Shown here: positions 1 through 9,330 of the stretch, piece after piece
Layout: every line of letters starts with the position of its first letter
Numbering within the stretch: position 1 is the first letter of the stretch
Source: an uncultured Paracoccaceae bacterium
Lineage (GTDB): Bacteria > Pseudomonadota > Alphaproteobacteria > Rhodobacterales > Rhodobacteraceae
DNA length: 64,000 bases
Direction of reading: 5' to 3'
Assembly (NCBI GenBank): GCA_947503925.1
Contig: CANNFQ010000002.1
Coordinates: forward strand, 124,001-188,000
Program-made: the position numbers and the translations under genes
The notes under the pieces: model-generated
Databases searched by the model: none
The model's input: only the letters and a program-made list of their open reading frames with translations
Told to the model about the DNA's origin: nothing

Positions 1-1
1 A

Positions 2-757
2 TTGGCGGGGGCCATGGCACCGGTCACGATGTCGGGTGCTGTCACGTTGTCAATTGCCGAGGCAATCAGCGCGATCGCCCTGTTTCAATATGTCCGTCCC
101 GGCGCGCCCTGTGTCATTGGCACATTTACCAGCAATGTTGACATGAAATCTGGGGCACCTGCCTTTGGCACCCCCGAATATATGCGTGCAACACAGATGA
201 CAGGACAGATGGCGCGGTTTTATGGTTTGCCCATGCGCGCATCGGGGTCTTGTGCGGCTAACATCCCGGACGGGCAGGCCATGTGGGAGACGTCAAACGC
301 GCTGTGGTCTGCCGTCCAATCAAGCACCAACATCGTTTACCACGCCGCAGGCTGGCTTGAGGGTGGTTTGGTCGCTTGTCCGGAAAAATTCGTGATGGAT
401 TGCGAGATCCTGCAAATGATCCAGCGCTATATGGAGCCGGAAGTCGTCGCAACCGGCCCGGAAGACATTGCATTTGATGCGATCAAGGAGGTCGGCCCAA
501 ATGGTCATTATTTTGGCATCGATCATACGCAGGAACGCTATGAAAACGCCTTTTATCAGCCATTTGTGTCGAACTGGCAGAATTTCGAAGCCTGGGAAGT
601 TGCGGGTGGTATTTGGACGGCTGAGCGGGCGCATGGGGTCTTCAAGGATATCATTGGTAACTTTGAGGCACCGGCGATTGATCCGGGTGTTCGCGATGCG
701 TTAACCGATTATGTGGAGCGGCGCACAGCAGAAGGTGGTGCGCCGACAGATTTTTAA
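2..757 (+). CDS. Trimethylamine methyltransferase (MttB) family protein, C-terminal part
   Basis: The reading frame is open at the left edge, so only the last ~250 residues are present; full-length family members are about 500 residues. The fragment carries the conserved C-terminal half of the MttB/COG5598 TIM-barrel fold (e.g. GTPEYMRATQ, LPMRASGSCA, IVYHAAGWLEGGL). Family members transfer a methyl group from a quaternary or tertiary amine to a corrinoid protein. Many bacterial members lack pyrrolysine and act on glycine betaine or similar compounds; the substrate cannot be told from this fragment. No in-frame amber codon is seen here. The start codon lies outside the window. Confidence 0.85.
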   Translation: MAGAMAPVTMSGAVTLSIAEAISAIALFQYVRPGAPCVIGTFTSNVDMKSGAPAFGTPEYMRATQMTGQMARFYGLPMRASGSCAANIPDGQAMWETSNALWSAVQSSTNIVYHAAGWLEGGLVACPEKFVMDCEILQMIQRYMEPEVVATGPEDIAFDAIKEVGPNGHYFGIDHTQERYENAFYQPFVSNWQNFEAWEVAGGIWTAERAHGVFKDIIGNFEAPAIDPGVRDALTDYVERRTAEGGAPTDF

Positions 758-1001
758 CCACGGCCCTTTGATTATCCTTGCGGTAAACGCATACCAGTTT
801 CGGGTATGCGTTAATCCTTGATGTACCACTATGTTTGCCTGTCCGATGTATTGCTGCGCTTAAGTCGCTTTTGATCACAATTGTGCAACAATTTAGCAAG
901 ATAGGCACCTAATTGCCGCCTGGCTGCCTATGCGCTGCCTTAGCATCGCCCTGTTTCCTTAGCATCTGTTAACCTGGGCGTAGGAGTGAAGGGATTAGGA
1001 A

Positions 1002-1478
1002 ATGAGGCGATTGGTAAGCTTGATTACAGGCGCGGTATTGGCTGCGGTGGGGTCGCAGGCGGCAGCCGCAAACTGCGTGACGCCCACCAATGTGAATGCG
1101 TTGGCCAGCGAAATTGCAGCAGGTGTGAACGCGAGCCGCCGGGCACATGGTCAAGCCCCGTTGCAGTTCAACCAGCGGCTGGGGCATGCTGCAATGCGGC
1201 ACGCTTGCGACATGGTGGCCAATAATTTTTTTGATCATCGTGGGTCTGATGGGTCAACGTCGCAACGTCGGGTGCAAGCGGCGGGCTATCGTGATTGCAT
1301 CGTCGCTGAAAACCTGGCCTGGGGTTACCCGCAATCGAGGCAGATTATTGATGGCTGGATGAACTCACCCGGACATCGCCGCAATATGTTGCATCCGCGG
1401 ATTGAGGAATTTGGCGTGGGTATCACGCAAGGTCCCAAAGGTCCTTACTGGGTGTTGGTTGTCGGCAAGAGTTGTTGA
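1002..1478 (+). CDS. Secreted CAP-domain (SCP/PR1-like) protein
   Basis: 158 residues with an N-terminal signal peptide (MRRLVSLITGAVLAAVGSQA, cleavage near AAA-NC). The remainder matches a bacterial CAP domain: VNASRRAHGQAPLQFNQRL, a histidine in FDHRGSDG, AENLAWGY, the MNSPGHRRNML signature and EFGVGI near the end. Four cysteines are compatible with an exported, disulfide-bonded protein. The precise role of bacterial single-CAP proteins is unknown. It stands alone between the MttB-family gene and the convergent dtd gene; the 244 bases upstream hold no gene I can support. Confidence 0.85.
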   Translation: MRRLVSLITGAVLAAVGSQAAAANCVTPTNVNALASEIAAGVNASRRAHGQAPLQFNQRLGHAAMRHACDMVANNFFDHRGSDGSTSQRRVQAAGYRDCIVAENLAWGYPQSRQIIDGWMNSPGHRRNMLHPRIEEFGVGITQGPKGPYWVLVVGKSC

Positions 1479-1502
1479 GAGGTGGATGGGTTAAAACTCA
1501 TC

Positions 1503-1940
1503 TTACAGTTCCATCCAGATCGTCACCGGACCGTCATTGACCAGACTCACCGCCATATCGGCCCCAAATGATCCGATTGCGGTTGGAATACCCAAATCGG
1601 CCATATCAGCAACAAAAGCTTCATAGAGTAATCGCCCCTGTTCCGGTGCGGTAGCCGCCGAAAACCCCGGTCGATTGCCCCGCGATGTATCCGCAGCCAA
1701 AGTGAATTGGCTGACGATCAAGGCTGCTCCACCTGTATCAACCAGCGACCGGTTCATCTTGCCTGCATCATCGGCGAAGATGCGCAACTTACTGACCTTT
1801 GCCGCGAGGGCGGCAGATGTCGTGGCGTCATCGCCTTCCATCGCGCAGACTAGAATAAGCAGCCCTTGGCCAATCTGCCCGATGACTGCGCCATCCACCC
1901 GTACCGCAGCTTCGCTAACCCGCTGGATCAATGCTCTCAT
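1503..1940 (-). CDS. dtd: D-aminoacyl-tRNA deacylase
   Basis: 145 residues, the usual length of DTD. It hydrolyses D-aminoacyl-tRNA (and glycyl-tRNA-Ala) to remove mischarged products. Both active-site signatures are visible: [15 protein letters not shown] around residue 78 and the Gly-cisPro motif NDGPVT near residue 135. The start ([11 protein letters not shown]) is the family's normal N-terminus and overlaps the last four bases of the upstream sugar kinase gene, so the two are translationally coupled at the end of the long minus-strand operon. Confidence 0.95.
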   Translation of the reverse strand: MRALIQRVSEAAVRVDGAVIGQIGQGLLILVCAMEGDDATTSAALAAKVSKLRIFADDAGKMNRSLVDTGGAALIVSQFTLAADTSRGNRPGFSAATAPEQGRLLYEAFVADMADLGIPTAIGSFGADMAVSLVNDGPVTIWMEL

Positions 1941-2842
1941 AACTCAGCGGCCCAGGGTGGGTTGGCTCCGGCGCGGCTGACTGTGATCGCTGCAACCTTT
2001 GCGCCAAAAGCAGCAGCGGCAGCCAGATCATCCAAGCTTGCATCGGCTATACCATTCTTGGTCAGCATTTCGGCATTTTGCAGATGCGCCATGAAACCCG
2101 CGCTGAACGTATCGCCTGCACCAACTGTATCGACAACCTTTGCGCGTTCGGCAGGCACATTAACTTGACCCTTGCGAGTCAACACAGTCACGCCGTCGCC
2201 GCCACGGGTCAGCAGGATTACTTGCGCCCGCGTTGTCTCAAAAAGCGGTGCGGCATCCGTGTCACCGGTGATCCATTCCAAATCCTCATCAGATGTCTTG
2301 ATGATATCGGCCGCGGCCAGCATCCGGTTCATACGTGCCCGATACCCCGCTTCATCGGTGATGAAGGAAGGGCGAATATTGGGATCGATCATCGTGACCT
2401 TTTGTGGTGCTTCGCGCAGCATCAATGCTTCGTAAGTGCTACTACAGGGTTCAACCACCAGACTGATCCCCCCGAAAAACAATGCCTCTGCATCGGTTTG
2501 CGGCAGATCATCCAGCGCCAGCATCCGCCCGGCGGTGTTTTCGTCGTAAAAGGCATAGGATGCGTGCCCATCGGTGAGGGTGACAAATGCTAATGTCGTG
2601 GGTCGCGTACTGATCGCGGCTGGGCTGCTGTCAACGCCGGAGGCTTTCAGTTCTGCCTGCAGGATATCGCCGAACAGATCCGATGACAGGCCGGAAAAGA
2701 ACTGCACGGGTGCATTCAACCGCCCTAACGCGATGGCTGTGTTGAATACCGACCCACCCGCATGTGGGGCAAAGACATTGCTGCCATCGCTTGTCTGCCG
2801 GGGCAGCATATCAATCAGGGCCTCACCACAGCAAAGGATCAT
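1937..2842 (-). CDS. PfkB-family carbohydrate kinase (fructokinase-like)
   Basis: 301 residues of the ribokinase/PfkB fold. It begins [11 protein letters not shown], has the N-terminal GG motif ([16 protein letters not shown]) and the C-terminal ATP-binding/catalytic signature [13 protein letters not shown] with the catalytic aspartate. It should phosphorylate a sugar with ATP; fructose is the likeliest substrate by similarity to bacterial fructokinases, but specificity cannot be read from sequence. It overlaps dtd by four bases and follows the zinc-ribbon gene by 17 bases. Confidence 0.88.
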   Translation of the reverse strand: MILCCGEALIDMLPRQTSDGSNVFAPHAGGSVFNTAIALGRLNAPVQFFSGLSSDLFGDILQAELKASGVDSSPAAISTRPTTLAFVTLTDGHASYAFYDENTAGRMLALDDLPQTDAEALFFGGISLVVEPCSSTYEALMLREAPQKVTMIDPNIRPSFITDEAGYRARMNRMLAAADIIKTSDEDLEWITGDTDAAPLFETTRAQVILLTRGGDGVTVLTRKGQVNVPAERAKVVDTVGAGDTFSAGFMAHLQNAEMLTKNGIADASLDDLAAAAAFGAKVAAITVSRAGANPPWAAEL

Positions 2843-2859
2843 CGCGTTACTCCCGTATC

Positions 2860-3948
2860 TTATTGACTGTTAGCGATAACAAATCCTGCGATAAGCGCAA
2901 GGATCATGCCGATCAGGATTGCAAATGCGATCTTCCACGCCGAATAGGGGCGTTCGCCTTGAACCCGGCCTGTGCGGCCGTTGACTACAAAGCGATAGGT
3001 CTTGCCGCGATACTTGTACGCGGCCAGCCAAACTGGCAGCAGGATATGTTTGAAGGTCACATCGCTGATTTGGGTTTGCACATCGCTGATCCGCTGATCA
3101 TCGCCACCAATATCGTATTTCACATCCCGCCGGATCATCCGGTCCATATAACCATGCGCCTCGGTGAAACCGTCGGTCAGTTCCACCTGATAGCCCTCGG
3201 CGCGGAACCCGGCCAGGTATTCGGGCTTATAAGGTTCCAGCGCGGACAGATCCCAGGGTTCCAACCCATCGGTGTATTTTTTGGGCAGGGACTGTGAAGC
3301 AAGAACAAGCACATCGTCAAAAAATCGGGCGACCCGGCCTGAGACATTACGCCAGCGCGTCTTGCGCACCTTCACCCGACGGCGCTTGCCATCGCGCATC
3401 ACGGTTTTGGTTTCGTAATAATGTGTGCCTCGCTGGCCGCTATAACGGCTTTTGGTATCCGCATCGAAGGTCCAATAGGGAACATAGATGCCATTCATCC
3501 GGCGCCCTTTGCGGGCATATTCGGTCAACCCACTGGGGGCGAACCAAAGGCTGCCCAACCAATCGGTCAGGGCGTTGCGGGCGGTGCCCTCATCAAGATC
3601 GAAAGGCAGCAGGCCGCGTGGTTTGATATGCCGGTGGGTGCCCGTATCTGTCACCACTGGCGTGGCGCAAAACGGGCATTCGGCAGCGTGAATATCGGCG
3701 TCGAACTCTGTTTCCGCCCCGCAATTGGGGCATTGGTTGACACTGGTTTCCTCGATCTCTTCGTCGGGAAGCTGCTGATCAACAGCGCGCTTGAAATCCA
3801 GCTCCTGAATCGCACCAGCCCAGGAGCCTGCGTCACTGATTGGCTCCACATTGCCGCAATGATCGCAGGTCAGCTGATGCGCGCCCGGATCGAAACGCAG
3901 ATCCGACCCGCAGGTGTCACAGGGAAAACGGTGCTCAACGTCGGGCAT
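2860..3948 (-). CDS. TFIIB-type zinc-ribbon membrane-anchored protein
   Basis: 362 residues. Two CxxC-type zinc ribbons open the protein: CDTCGS...CDHCGN (residues 9-33) and CPNCGA...CPFCAT (about 73-95). A soluble central part rich in basic and aromatic residues follows, and a single transmembrane helix (IAFAILIGMILALIAGFVIA) closes it. Proteins of this kind often sit beside the SPFH/GYF gene found here immediately upstream, which suggests a shared membrane-stress or envelope function. No catalytic motif is seen; the function is unknown. Confidence 0.75.
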   Translation of the reverse strand: MPDVEHRFPCDTCGSDLRFDPGAHQLTCDHCGNVEPISDAGSWAGAIQELDFKRAVDQQLPDEEIEETSVNQCPNCGAETEFDADIHAAECPFCATPVVTDTGTHRHIKPRGLLPFDLDEGTARNALTDWLGSLWFAPSGLTEYARKGRRMNGIYVPYWTFDADTKSRYSGQRGTHYYETKTVMRDGKRRRVKVRKTRWRNVSGRVARFFDDVLVLASQSLPKKYTDGLEPWDLSALEPYKPEYLAGFRAEGYQVELTDGFTEAHGYMDRMIRRDVKYDIGGDDQRISDVQTQISDVTFKHILLPVWLAAYKYRGKTYRFVVNGRTGRVQGERPYSAWKIAFAILIGMILALIAGFVIANSQ

Positions 3949-3996
3949 CTATTGGATCTTATGCATGGGTTTTCAGGGCGCAAAAAGGGCAGGGCA

Positions 3997-5091
3997 CTAT
4001 GCCCCCGGCGGCGGTGGCGGCATCACGGTGAACAGATGCGCCAGCTCTGTCACATCCTCGGCCCGCAGCCATCCATCCTGACCTTGGGTCCAGACCATGC
4101 TGTCGCGTGTCAGGGTGCCATCGGTGACCTTGCGGCCCATCGCGGCCTTGGAAAACGGGCCGGTCACATCACCACCATCAGCAATATGCCAGACATGTTC
4201 GACCGGTGGGGGTGGGGGCGGCGCGGCCACGGCTGGCGCGCCCCACGGGCCGGCAACACGACCGCCCATCTGCATGCCCAATCCAGCGCCCATGCCCATA
4301 CCCATCGCCTGACCGGCGCCAGAGCCCTCCATGGTCATCGCCTCGGCGGCTTTCCATTTCATATGCTCATCCAGATTGCCTGCCATACCGCGCGAGGTAC
4401 GCGCATCCAGCGCCTTTTCAACCGCATCCGGCAGGCTGATATTTTCGATATAAAGCTCAGGCAGGGTCAGGCCATATTGCTGCATCGTCGGATCAATGGC
4501 CTCTGCTACCAGCCTGCCCAGATCAGCCGTGTTGGCAGCCATATCAAGGACCGGAATACCGGAGGAGGCGATGACCCGACTGAATTCCTGCAGGATGATG
4601 TTACGGATCTGATAGCTGATCTCATCCATGGTGAATTCGCCATCAGTGCCCACGATTTCTCGCATGAAAATCGCCGGATCACTGACTTTGACGGTGTAGG
4701 TGCCGAAGGCGCGCAGCCTTGTGGGCCCGAACTCCGGATCGCGCAGCATGATCGGGTTCTTGGTGCCCCATTTGAGGTCAGAAAACCGGGTTGTGTTGAC
4801 AAAATACACCTCGGACTTGAACGGGCTTTTGAAGCCATGATCCCAATGTTGCAACGTCGTCAGGATCGGCATGTTATTGGTCTCAAGCATGTAAAGACCG
4901 GGGGTAAACACATCTGCCAACTGGCCTTCATGAATGAACACTGCGGCCTGTCCCTCGCGGACGGTCAATTTGGCGCCATATTTGATCTCGTGGCCTTCAC
5001 GTTCAAACCGCCAGACCATCGTGTCACGGGTGCTATCCGTCCAGTGAATGACGTCGATAAACTCGCCTGTCAGAAAATCGAAAATGCCCAT
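3997..5091 (-). CDS. SPFH-domain protein with C-terminal GYF_2 domain
   Basis: 364 residues. The N-terminal two thirds are an SPFH/band-7-like domain of the 'virion core protein' type (FEREGHEIKYGAKLTVREGQ, FTPGLYMLET). A Gly/Met-rich stretch (GMGMGAGLGMQMGG) and a poly-proline linker follow, then a GYF_2 domain (VWHIADGGDVTGPFSKAAM ... DSMVWTQGQDGWLRAEDV). SPFH proteins form oligomeric membrane-associated scaffolds, and GYF domains bind proline-rich sequences. The next gene upstream encodes a lipoprotein with a proline-rich N-terminus, so an interaction is possible but unproven. Confidence 0.82.
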   Translation of the reverse strand: MGIFDFLTGEFIDVIHWTDSTRDTMVWRFEREGHEIKYGAKLTVREGQAAVFIHEGQLADVFTPGLYMLETNNMPILTTLQHWDHGFKSPFKSEVYFVNTTRFSDLKWGTKNPIMLRDPEFGPTRLRAFGTYTVKVSDPAIFMREIVGTDGEFTMDEISYQIRNIILQEFSRVIASSGIPVLDMAANTADLGRLVAEAIDPTMQQYGLTLPELYIENISLPDAVEKALDARTSRGMAGNLDEHMKWKAAEAMTMEGSGAGQAMGMGMGAGLGMQMGGRVAGPWGAPAVAAPPPPPPVEHVWHIADGGDVTGPFSKAAMGRKVTDGTLTRDSMVWTQGQDGWLRAEDVTELAHLFTVMPPPPPGA

Positions 5092-5113
5092 AGATCAGGC
5101 CTCCTTATTTATA

Positions 5114-6082
5114 TTAACTGGCACGGCTGGCCAAAATCTCGCGCGCGAGCCGCCGCGCAATAGGTGCTGCTTCATTCGGGCGCATCCCTGTTGTGAAAGC
5201 TGGATCGTAGAGCATCCGCAGCAGCAATTCGTCATGGGTCGTCAGCAACCCGAATTCCTCGTCATCATTAAAGATCGAGGGGCGTGCCCTTGGGCTGTCA
5301 TTGGCAAGGCCAAGGCCCTGCGCCAATTCTTCGTGAATGCAGGCGGCGCGCATCAGGTTGGGATGCTCTGCTCGCACGATGGCCACAGCATTGCGATAGC
5401 TTGCACCACCCGGTGCAAAGGTGCCAACAACGACGCAAAGCTGATCGCGGGGAAGGTCCACGATGGCCCGCAATGTCCGTTCACTGATCCCGGGGATCAA
5501 GGCGCGCAGTCGCTCAGCATAGTTGCGCCTGTCATCTTCGTTCAGAAATAGGACGTGATAGTTGGGGTTTCGATCTGTCTGGGTGATTTGCAGACCCGTT
5601 ATCCGCGACAGACGTGCTGCGTAGGCCCCGACACTGGCCCGGTCCATCGCGATTTGTGCCTGCGTAACCGAGGGCCCGAATTCCACCGACATGCGGATCG
5701 GTTTTTCCCAGCGGCGCAGTTTGGAAACGGTGGCCTGCGGGCTGCTGAAATCACTATCATCCCGATATTCATTGAAAAGGGCGATGCGGACGAAATTTCG
5801 TGCCAACTGGGTGTCAGTAAAAGGTGTATCAGACCCACCTCCATCGCCCCGCAGCAGGCCTTGCGTCAGTAGGTCATTTTGAAGGCGTTGGTAATAAACC
5901 GTCAGATCGCGGCTAGCCTGGCTTGGTGGGACAGGTGTCGGGTCCGGTGTTGGGACAACCGGTTTGGGAGGATCGGGTGGTGGTGCAACCGCTTGTGGCG
6001 GGAACATATCCGCGCAACCCGCCAAGCCCATCGCGACGGCGAAGGCAGAGATGCGCATGATTGAGGTCCGCCGCATCATCAC
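5114..6082 (-). CDS. DUF2927-family lipoprotein
   Basis: 322 residues. A lipoprotein signal peptide with lipobox LAGC (cysteine near residue 23) is followed by a proline-rich spacer (PPPDPPKPVVPTPDPTPVPP), then a DUF2927 domain. The conserved core reads AACIHEELAQGLGLANDSP, with an HEExxQ arrangement resembling a metallopeptidase helix, and continues SIFNDDEEFGLLTTHDELLL. DUF2927 is common in Rhodobacterales; its function is unknown. The gene lies 3 bases after telA in the same operon. Several ATGs near the start are possible. Confidence 0.8.
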   Translation of the reverse strand: MMMRRTSIMRISAFAVAMGLAGCADMFPPQAVAPPPDPPKPVVPTPDPTPVPPSQASRDLTVYYQRLQNDLLTQGLLRGDGGGSDTPFTDTQLARNFVRIALFNEYRDDSDFSSPQATVSKLRRWEKPIRMSVEFGPSVTQAQIAMDRASVGAYAARLSRITGLQITQTDRNPNYHVLFLNEDDRRNYAERLRALIPGISERTLRAIVDLPRDQLCVVVGTFAPGGASYRNAVAIVRAEHPNLMRAACIHEELAQGLGLANDSPRARPSIFNDDEEFGLLTTHDELLLRMLYDPAFTTGMRPNEAAPIARRLAREILASRAS

Positions 6083-6085
6083 AGT

Positions 6086-7270
6086 TCAGATATCTGCTTC
6101 GCCAGGTGCAGCGCTGGGGATGCTGCGCGCTTTTGCGGCAGCCAGCGTCTGCTTCAACTCGGCTTCCATCTTGACCATCTCTGCCTCTGCCTCGGCCCGC
6201 TTGCGCTTACCTTCATCGGCGATTTCAAGGCTTTCATTGATAGTGGCGATCAGGTTGGCATTCGCCTCTTTCACCGCGTTGATGTCAAAGACGCCGCGCT
6301 CCATTTCGGTTCGGATGGCGCTGTTGGCTTGCCGCAGGTTTTCGGCATTTGCGGTCAAAAGTTCATTGGTCAGGTCGTTGGCATCGCGGACTGCTGCCGC
6401 CGCTTCGGACGATCGTTGGATCGTAACGGCTTGTGCCAGCTGCGTTTCCCACAGCGGGACCGTGTTCACGAGGGTCGAATTGATCTTCGTCACCAGTGAC
6501 TTGTCGTTTTCCTGCACCAACCGGATGGAGGGCAGAGACTGCATTGTCACCTGCCGGGTCAATTTCAGGTCATGCACCCGGCGTTCCAAATCATCCCGGG
6601 CCGAACGCAGATCGCGTAATTCCTGCGCCTGCATGACGGCCTGATCTTCGGGGGCAGCCTGAACGGCGGCTTCCTTTTCGGGGATGGTTTTGGCGTCCAG
6701 GTCGGAGACTTTTGCCTCGCCCGCAGCGATATAGAGCCCCAGTTCATCGTAGAAGCTCAGGGTTTTGTCGTAAAGCACGTCGAGGCTTTCGATATCCTTG
6801 AGCAGCACATGCTCATGCTTCAGCAGATCATCGGTAATGTTGTCGATTTGGCCTTGCACCTCTTCAAACCGGGCGGCGAATTTCGCCATAGGTGCGGCAC
6901 GGCCCAGCAGTTTCTCCCACCAGCTGCGTTCACGACGCACGTCCAGTTCGGAAATCGAAAAGCCACGAATGGTGGTGACGATGTTGCGCAGACTGTCACC
7001 GGCGGGGCCGACATCCTTGTTGCGCACACCGGCTAGCATGGATTGCGAGATTTCCTGCAATTCGGCCTGCGCGGCAGAGCCGAAGGACACGATGGAGTTG
7101 GTATCACTCAGGTCCAGCTCTTCCATGCGCTTGGTGATTTCTGCGTTTGTGGGGGCGTCTGCCGCCTCCAGCGTTACCAATTCGCCCTGCGGTTCGGGCA
7201 GCACCACGGCTGTCACCTTTTCCACCTCGGCCAGGGTGGCCTGGGCCTGTTCGCGGATCGTGTTGGACAT
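6086..7270 (-). CDS. TelA-family toxic anion resistance protein
   Basis: 394 residues, the normal TelA length, mostly predicted coiled coil with no membrane segment. Family features include AQAELQEISQSMLAGVRNKD, WWEKLLGR, and the late LTNELLTANAENLRQANSAI region. TelA proteins accompany tellurite, nisin or cell-wall stress resistance phenotypes, but the molecular activity is unknown. It is three bases from xpaC upstream and three from the DUF2927 gene downstream, so it belongs to the same transcript. The TelA-XpaC pairing is widely conserved. Confidence 0.9.
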   Translation of the reverse strand: MSNTIREQAQATLAEVEKVTAVVLPEPQGELVTLEAADAPTNAEITKRMEELDLSDTNSIVSFGSAAQAELQEISQSMLAGVRNKDVGPAGDSLRNIVTTIRGFSISELDVRRERSWWEKLLGRAAPMAKFAARFEEVQGQIDNITDDLLKHEHVLLKDIESLDVLYDKTLSFYDELGLYIAAGEAKVSDLDAKTIPEKEAAVQAAPEDQAVMQAQELRDLRSARDDLERRVHDLKLTRQVTMQSLPSIRLVQENDKSLVTKINSTLVNTVPLWETQLAQAVTIQRSSEAAAAVRDANDLTNELLTANAENLRQANSAIRTEMERGVFDINAVKEANANLIATINESLEIADEGKRKRAEAEAEMVKMEAELKQTLAAAKARSIPSAAPGEADI

Positions 7271-7273
7271 AGT

Positions 7274-8152
7274 CTAACTCCCTTTATTGTTCAGGCTCAC
7301 GCCTTCGCGCTGCAACCTGTCGCGTAGCACATTGATTTCGATATCCATGTCGCTGCGGTCATCCAGCAGCATTTTTTCGGTTTTGGAGGCAAAGTTATCT
7401 TCAAGGTCGTCCAGCAGAGCGGCGTAGCTGTCGCGCGCTTCGGCGTCTTTATTGCGGCTGTAAAGGTCGACGAATTTCACTGTCGCATCACGCGCACCCA
7501 TCAGGTAGACGCCCAGAAACTTGCGCGCCCCTGTCAGGTCGCGCGGGTCTTCCTCAACAGTGCGGATCATCTTTTCAGCGATGACCCGAAAATCAGCCAC
7601 GCGGCGTTCCAGTTTACGGTCATTGATTGCGCCGATCTGGGATTGCATGACGTCAAGATAGCTTTCAGCCTCATTGACGACACGGGCTACCCTGTCTTGC
7701 TGCCGCGTGTCGACGCCTTCCATGCGTTTGTCGGTCAACGGATCAACGCCGAAGGCTGCGGTATGCAGACCGAGCGCCGCAATGCCATAAAGGCCTGACC
7801 CGACTAGCCCGCTATCCCCTGTAAAGGCCGCGATCGCGGCACCTAACCCAGTGAGGGCGGATGCAAGCATCTTGCGCGGTAACGCGGGGCGGCGGGCCAC
7901 TTTGCGGGCATGATAGGCTGCCTCGGCCTTTAGCCCTTCGCGCAGCAGCCAGGCTGCAAGGGTCAGGACAGCAGCACCGATCAAGGCCAGAACAAGGGTC
8001 TGCGGCCCGTCATTCAGCGACGTGAACAGCAGGATAATCGCCGGGACGAATAGCAGGTTTGACGTCGCTCCCGGCGCCTGGACTGCTGGGGCAGATGACG
8101 TCGCATCTTGTGCATCAGGGCTGTATTTGCCGCCAAAACGTTTGGCCATCAA
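7274..8152 (-). CDS. XpaC-like (5-bromo-4-chloroindolyl phosphate hydrolysis) membrane protein
   Basis: 292 residues. A low-complexity start is followed by hydrophobic helices (LLFVPAIILLFTSL, TLVLALIGAAVLTLAAWLL, and a short pair near LGAAIAAFTGDSGLVGSGLYG), then a charged helical domain (ERRVADFRVIAEKMIRTVEEDPRDL) typical of the XpaC family. The family usually pairs with TelA, as here. The name reflects an old indicator phenotype, not a proven enzyme. The start overlaps the upstream small membrane gene by four bases. Confidence 0.82.
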   Translation of the reverse strand: MMAKRFGGKYSPDAQDATSSAPAVQAPGATSNLLFVPAIILLFTSLNDGPQTLVLALIGAAVLTLAAWLLREGLKAEAAYHARKVARRPALPRKMLASALTGLGAAIAAFTGDSGLVGSGLYGIAALGLHTAAFGVDPLTDKRMEGVDTRQQDRVARVVNEAESYLDVMQSQIGAINDRKLERRVADFRVIAEKMIRTVEEDPRDLTGARKFLGVYLMGARDATVKFVDLYSRNKDAEARDSYAALLDDLEDNFASKTEKMLLDDRSDMDIEINVLRDRLQREGVSLNNKGS

Positions 8153-8355
8153 ACGCCCCCAAGCCAGCCGGATGTGATACCGATCAGCAAAACGATCAAG
8201 GCAACATAGGCGATCCGTTGGAATGTGCGTGGCATCTGATCTTCACCCGTTGTTGGCCGTGCCAGCGTGGCAGCGGAATGGACGACTGCAATGGTCGCTG
8301 TTGCCGCAACCACAATCGCAGCAACGAACAAAATCAACAAGATCAGGCGAAACAT
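8149..8355 (-). CDS. Small two-helix membrane protein
   Basis: 68 residues with two predicted transmembrane helices (LILLILFVAAIVVAATATIA and IAYVALIVLLIGITSGWLGG). It is the first gene of the XpaC-TelA operon and overlaps xpaC by four bases, which supports it being real. No family is recognised. It may be a small partner of XpaC in the membrane, but that is inference from position. Confidence 0.65.
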   Translation of the reverse strand: MFRLILLILFVAAIVVAATATIAVVHSAATLARPTTGEDQMPRTFQRIAYVALIVLLIGITSGWLGGV

Positions 8356-8409
8356 CGGTTCCTCGCATGTTATCCCAGTCCTGGCTTAGGTAGGTGCGCA
8401 ATGTTGTCA

Positions 8410-9261
8410 TTACGAGTGTTTCTGCAAGGCGGCGCGTTCTGCATTGAGCTTGCGTGAATAGCCCGATTGCAGAATTTCGACAGCAAACAACACCACAACA
8501 GAGAAGTAGAATGTTGATTTCGACATTGGCACGATCTCGCGGTCAAACACTTTCAAGGCAAGGTCTTTGGCCTCGTCATGGGGAATGCCCATTGCTTCAA
8601 CCCCGTGGACTGCGGCCTGCCCCGCCTCGCCCAGCAGGACGACGCCGACGATCAGCAGGATAAAGAGCCCCAGAACCTCATACATGCGGTTCTTTTCCAA
8701 AAAGCGAGTGACGCCATCGGCCAGCAGCAGCATAGCAAGCCCCGACAGGATAATCGCAATCGCCAGAACCGGAATGACATCGGTGATCGCGATGGCGGAA
8801 AGCACTGAATCGAAGGAGAAAATCAGGTTCATAAAGACGATCAGGCCGACAACCTGCGCAGCCGATTTGCCTGATTTGCCCTCAACATCATGGTCCAGAT
8901 GGTCCATCGACAACATATGGGCGATCTCTTTTACGGCTGTGTACATGATGAAGATACCGCCAAAGATGAACACAACAGTGGCGAAGTTAACGCCGCCGGT
9001 CAGCACACCGTCCCAGTCAAAGACATAGAAAGGTTCCGACAAGGCCCCAATCAAAGTGATCATGACGTAAAGCAGAATGAGGCGCAGTGCGACGGCCAGA
9101 ATAATTCCCCAACGACGCACGGCCTGTTGTTGGGCGACGGGTGCCCGCTTACTCTCAATCGAGATGTAGAGCAGGTTGTCAAAGCCCAGCACCGCCTGCA
9201 AAAAACACAGCATGACCAAGTTTGTTGCGTTCTCAAGCGTTAGCAGATTTACAAAATCCAC
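8410..9261 (-). CDS. TerC-family integral membrane protein
   Basis: A polytopic membrane protein of the TerC/Alx family, whose members are associated with tellurite resistance and manganese export. Conserved acidic membrane residues are visible in AVLGFDNLLYISIES near the N-terminus and in IFSFDSVLSAIAITD mid-protein. I chose a GTG start at 9261 because GGGGG lies eight bases before it and the protein then begins VDFVNLLTLENA; a start at 9303 would add 14 unconserved-looking residues. It is separated from the XpaC operon by about 55 bases and may be transcribed with it. Confidence 0.85.
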   Translation of the reverse strand: MDFVNLLTLENATNLVMLCFLQAVLGFDNLLYISIESKRAPVAQQQAVRRWGIILAVALRLILLYVMITLIGALSEPFYVFDWDGVLTGGVNFATVVFIFGGIFIMYTAVKEIAHMLSMDHLDHDVEGKSGKSAAQVVGLIVFMNLIFSFDSVLSAIAITDVIPVLAIAIILSGLAMLLLADGVTRFLEKNRMYEVLGLFILLIVGVVLLGEAGQAAVHGVEAMGIPHDEAKDLALKVFDREIVPMSKSTFYFSVVVLFAVEILQSGYSRKLNAERAALQKHS

Positions 9262-9330
9262 AGTGATATCCCCCAAAGTCCTGTTTTCACCTAACATGCA
9301 CAACGCATCTGGCAGGGCAAGGGTTCAAAA

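Noticed and set aside
3421-5163. 580-residue plus-strand open frame
   Set aside because: It is antisense to the SPFH-GYF and zinc-ribbon genes, lacks domain features, and has shadow-type composition (rich in R, A, H, G).
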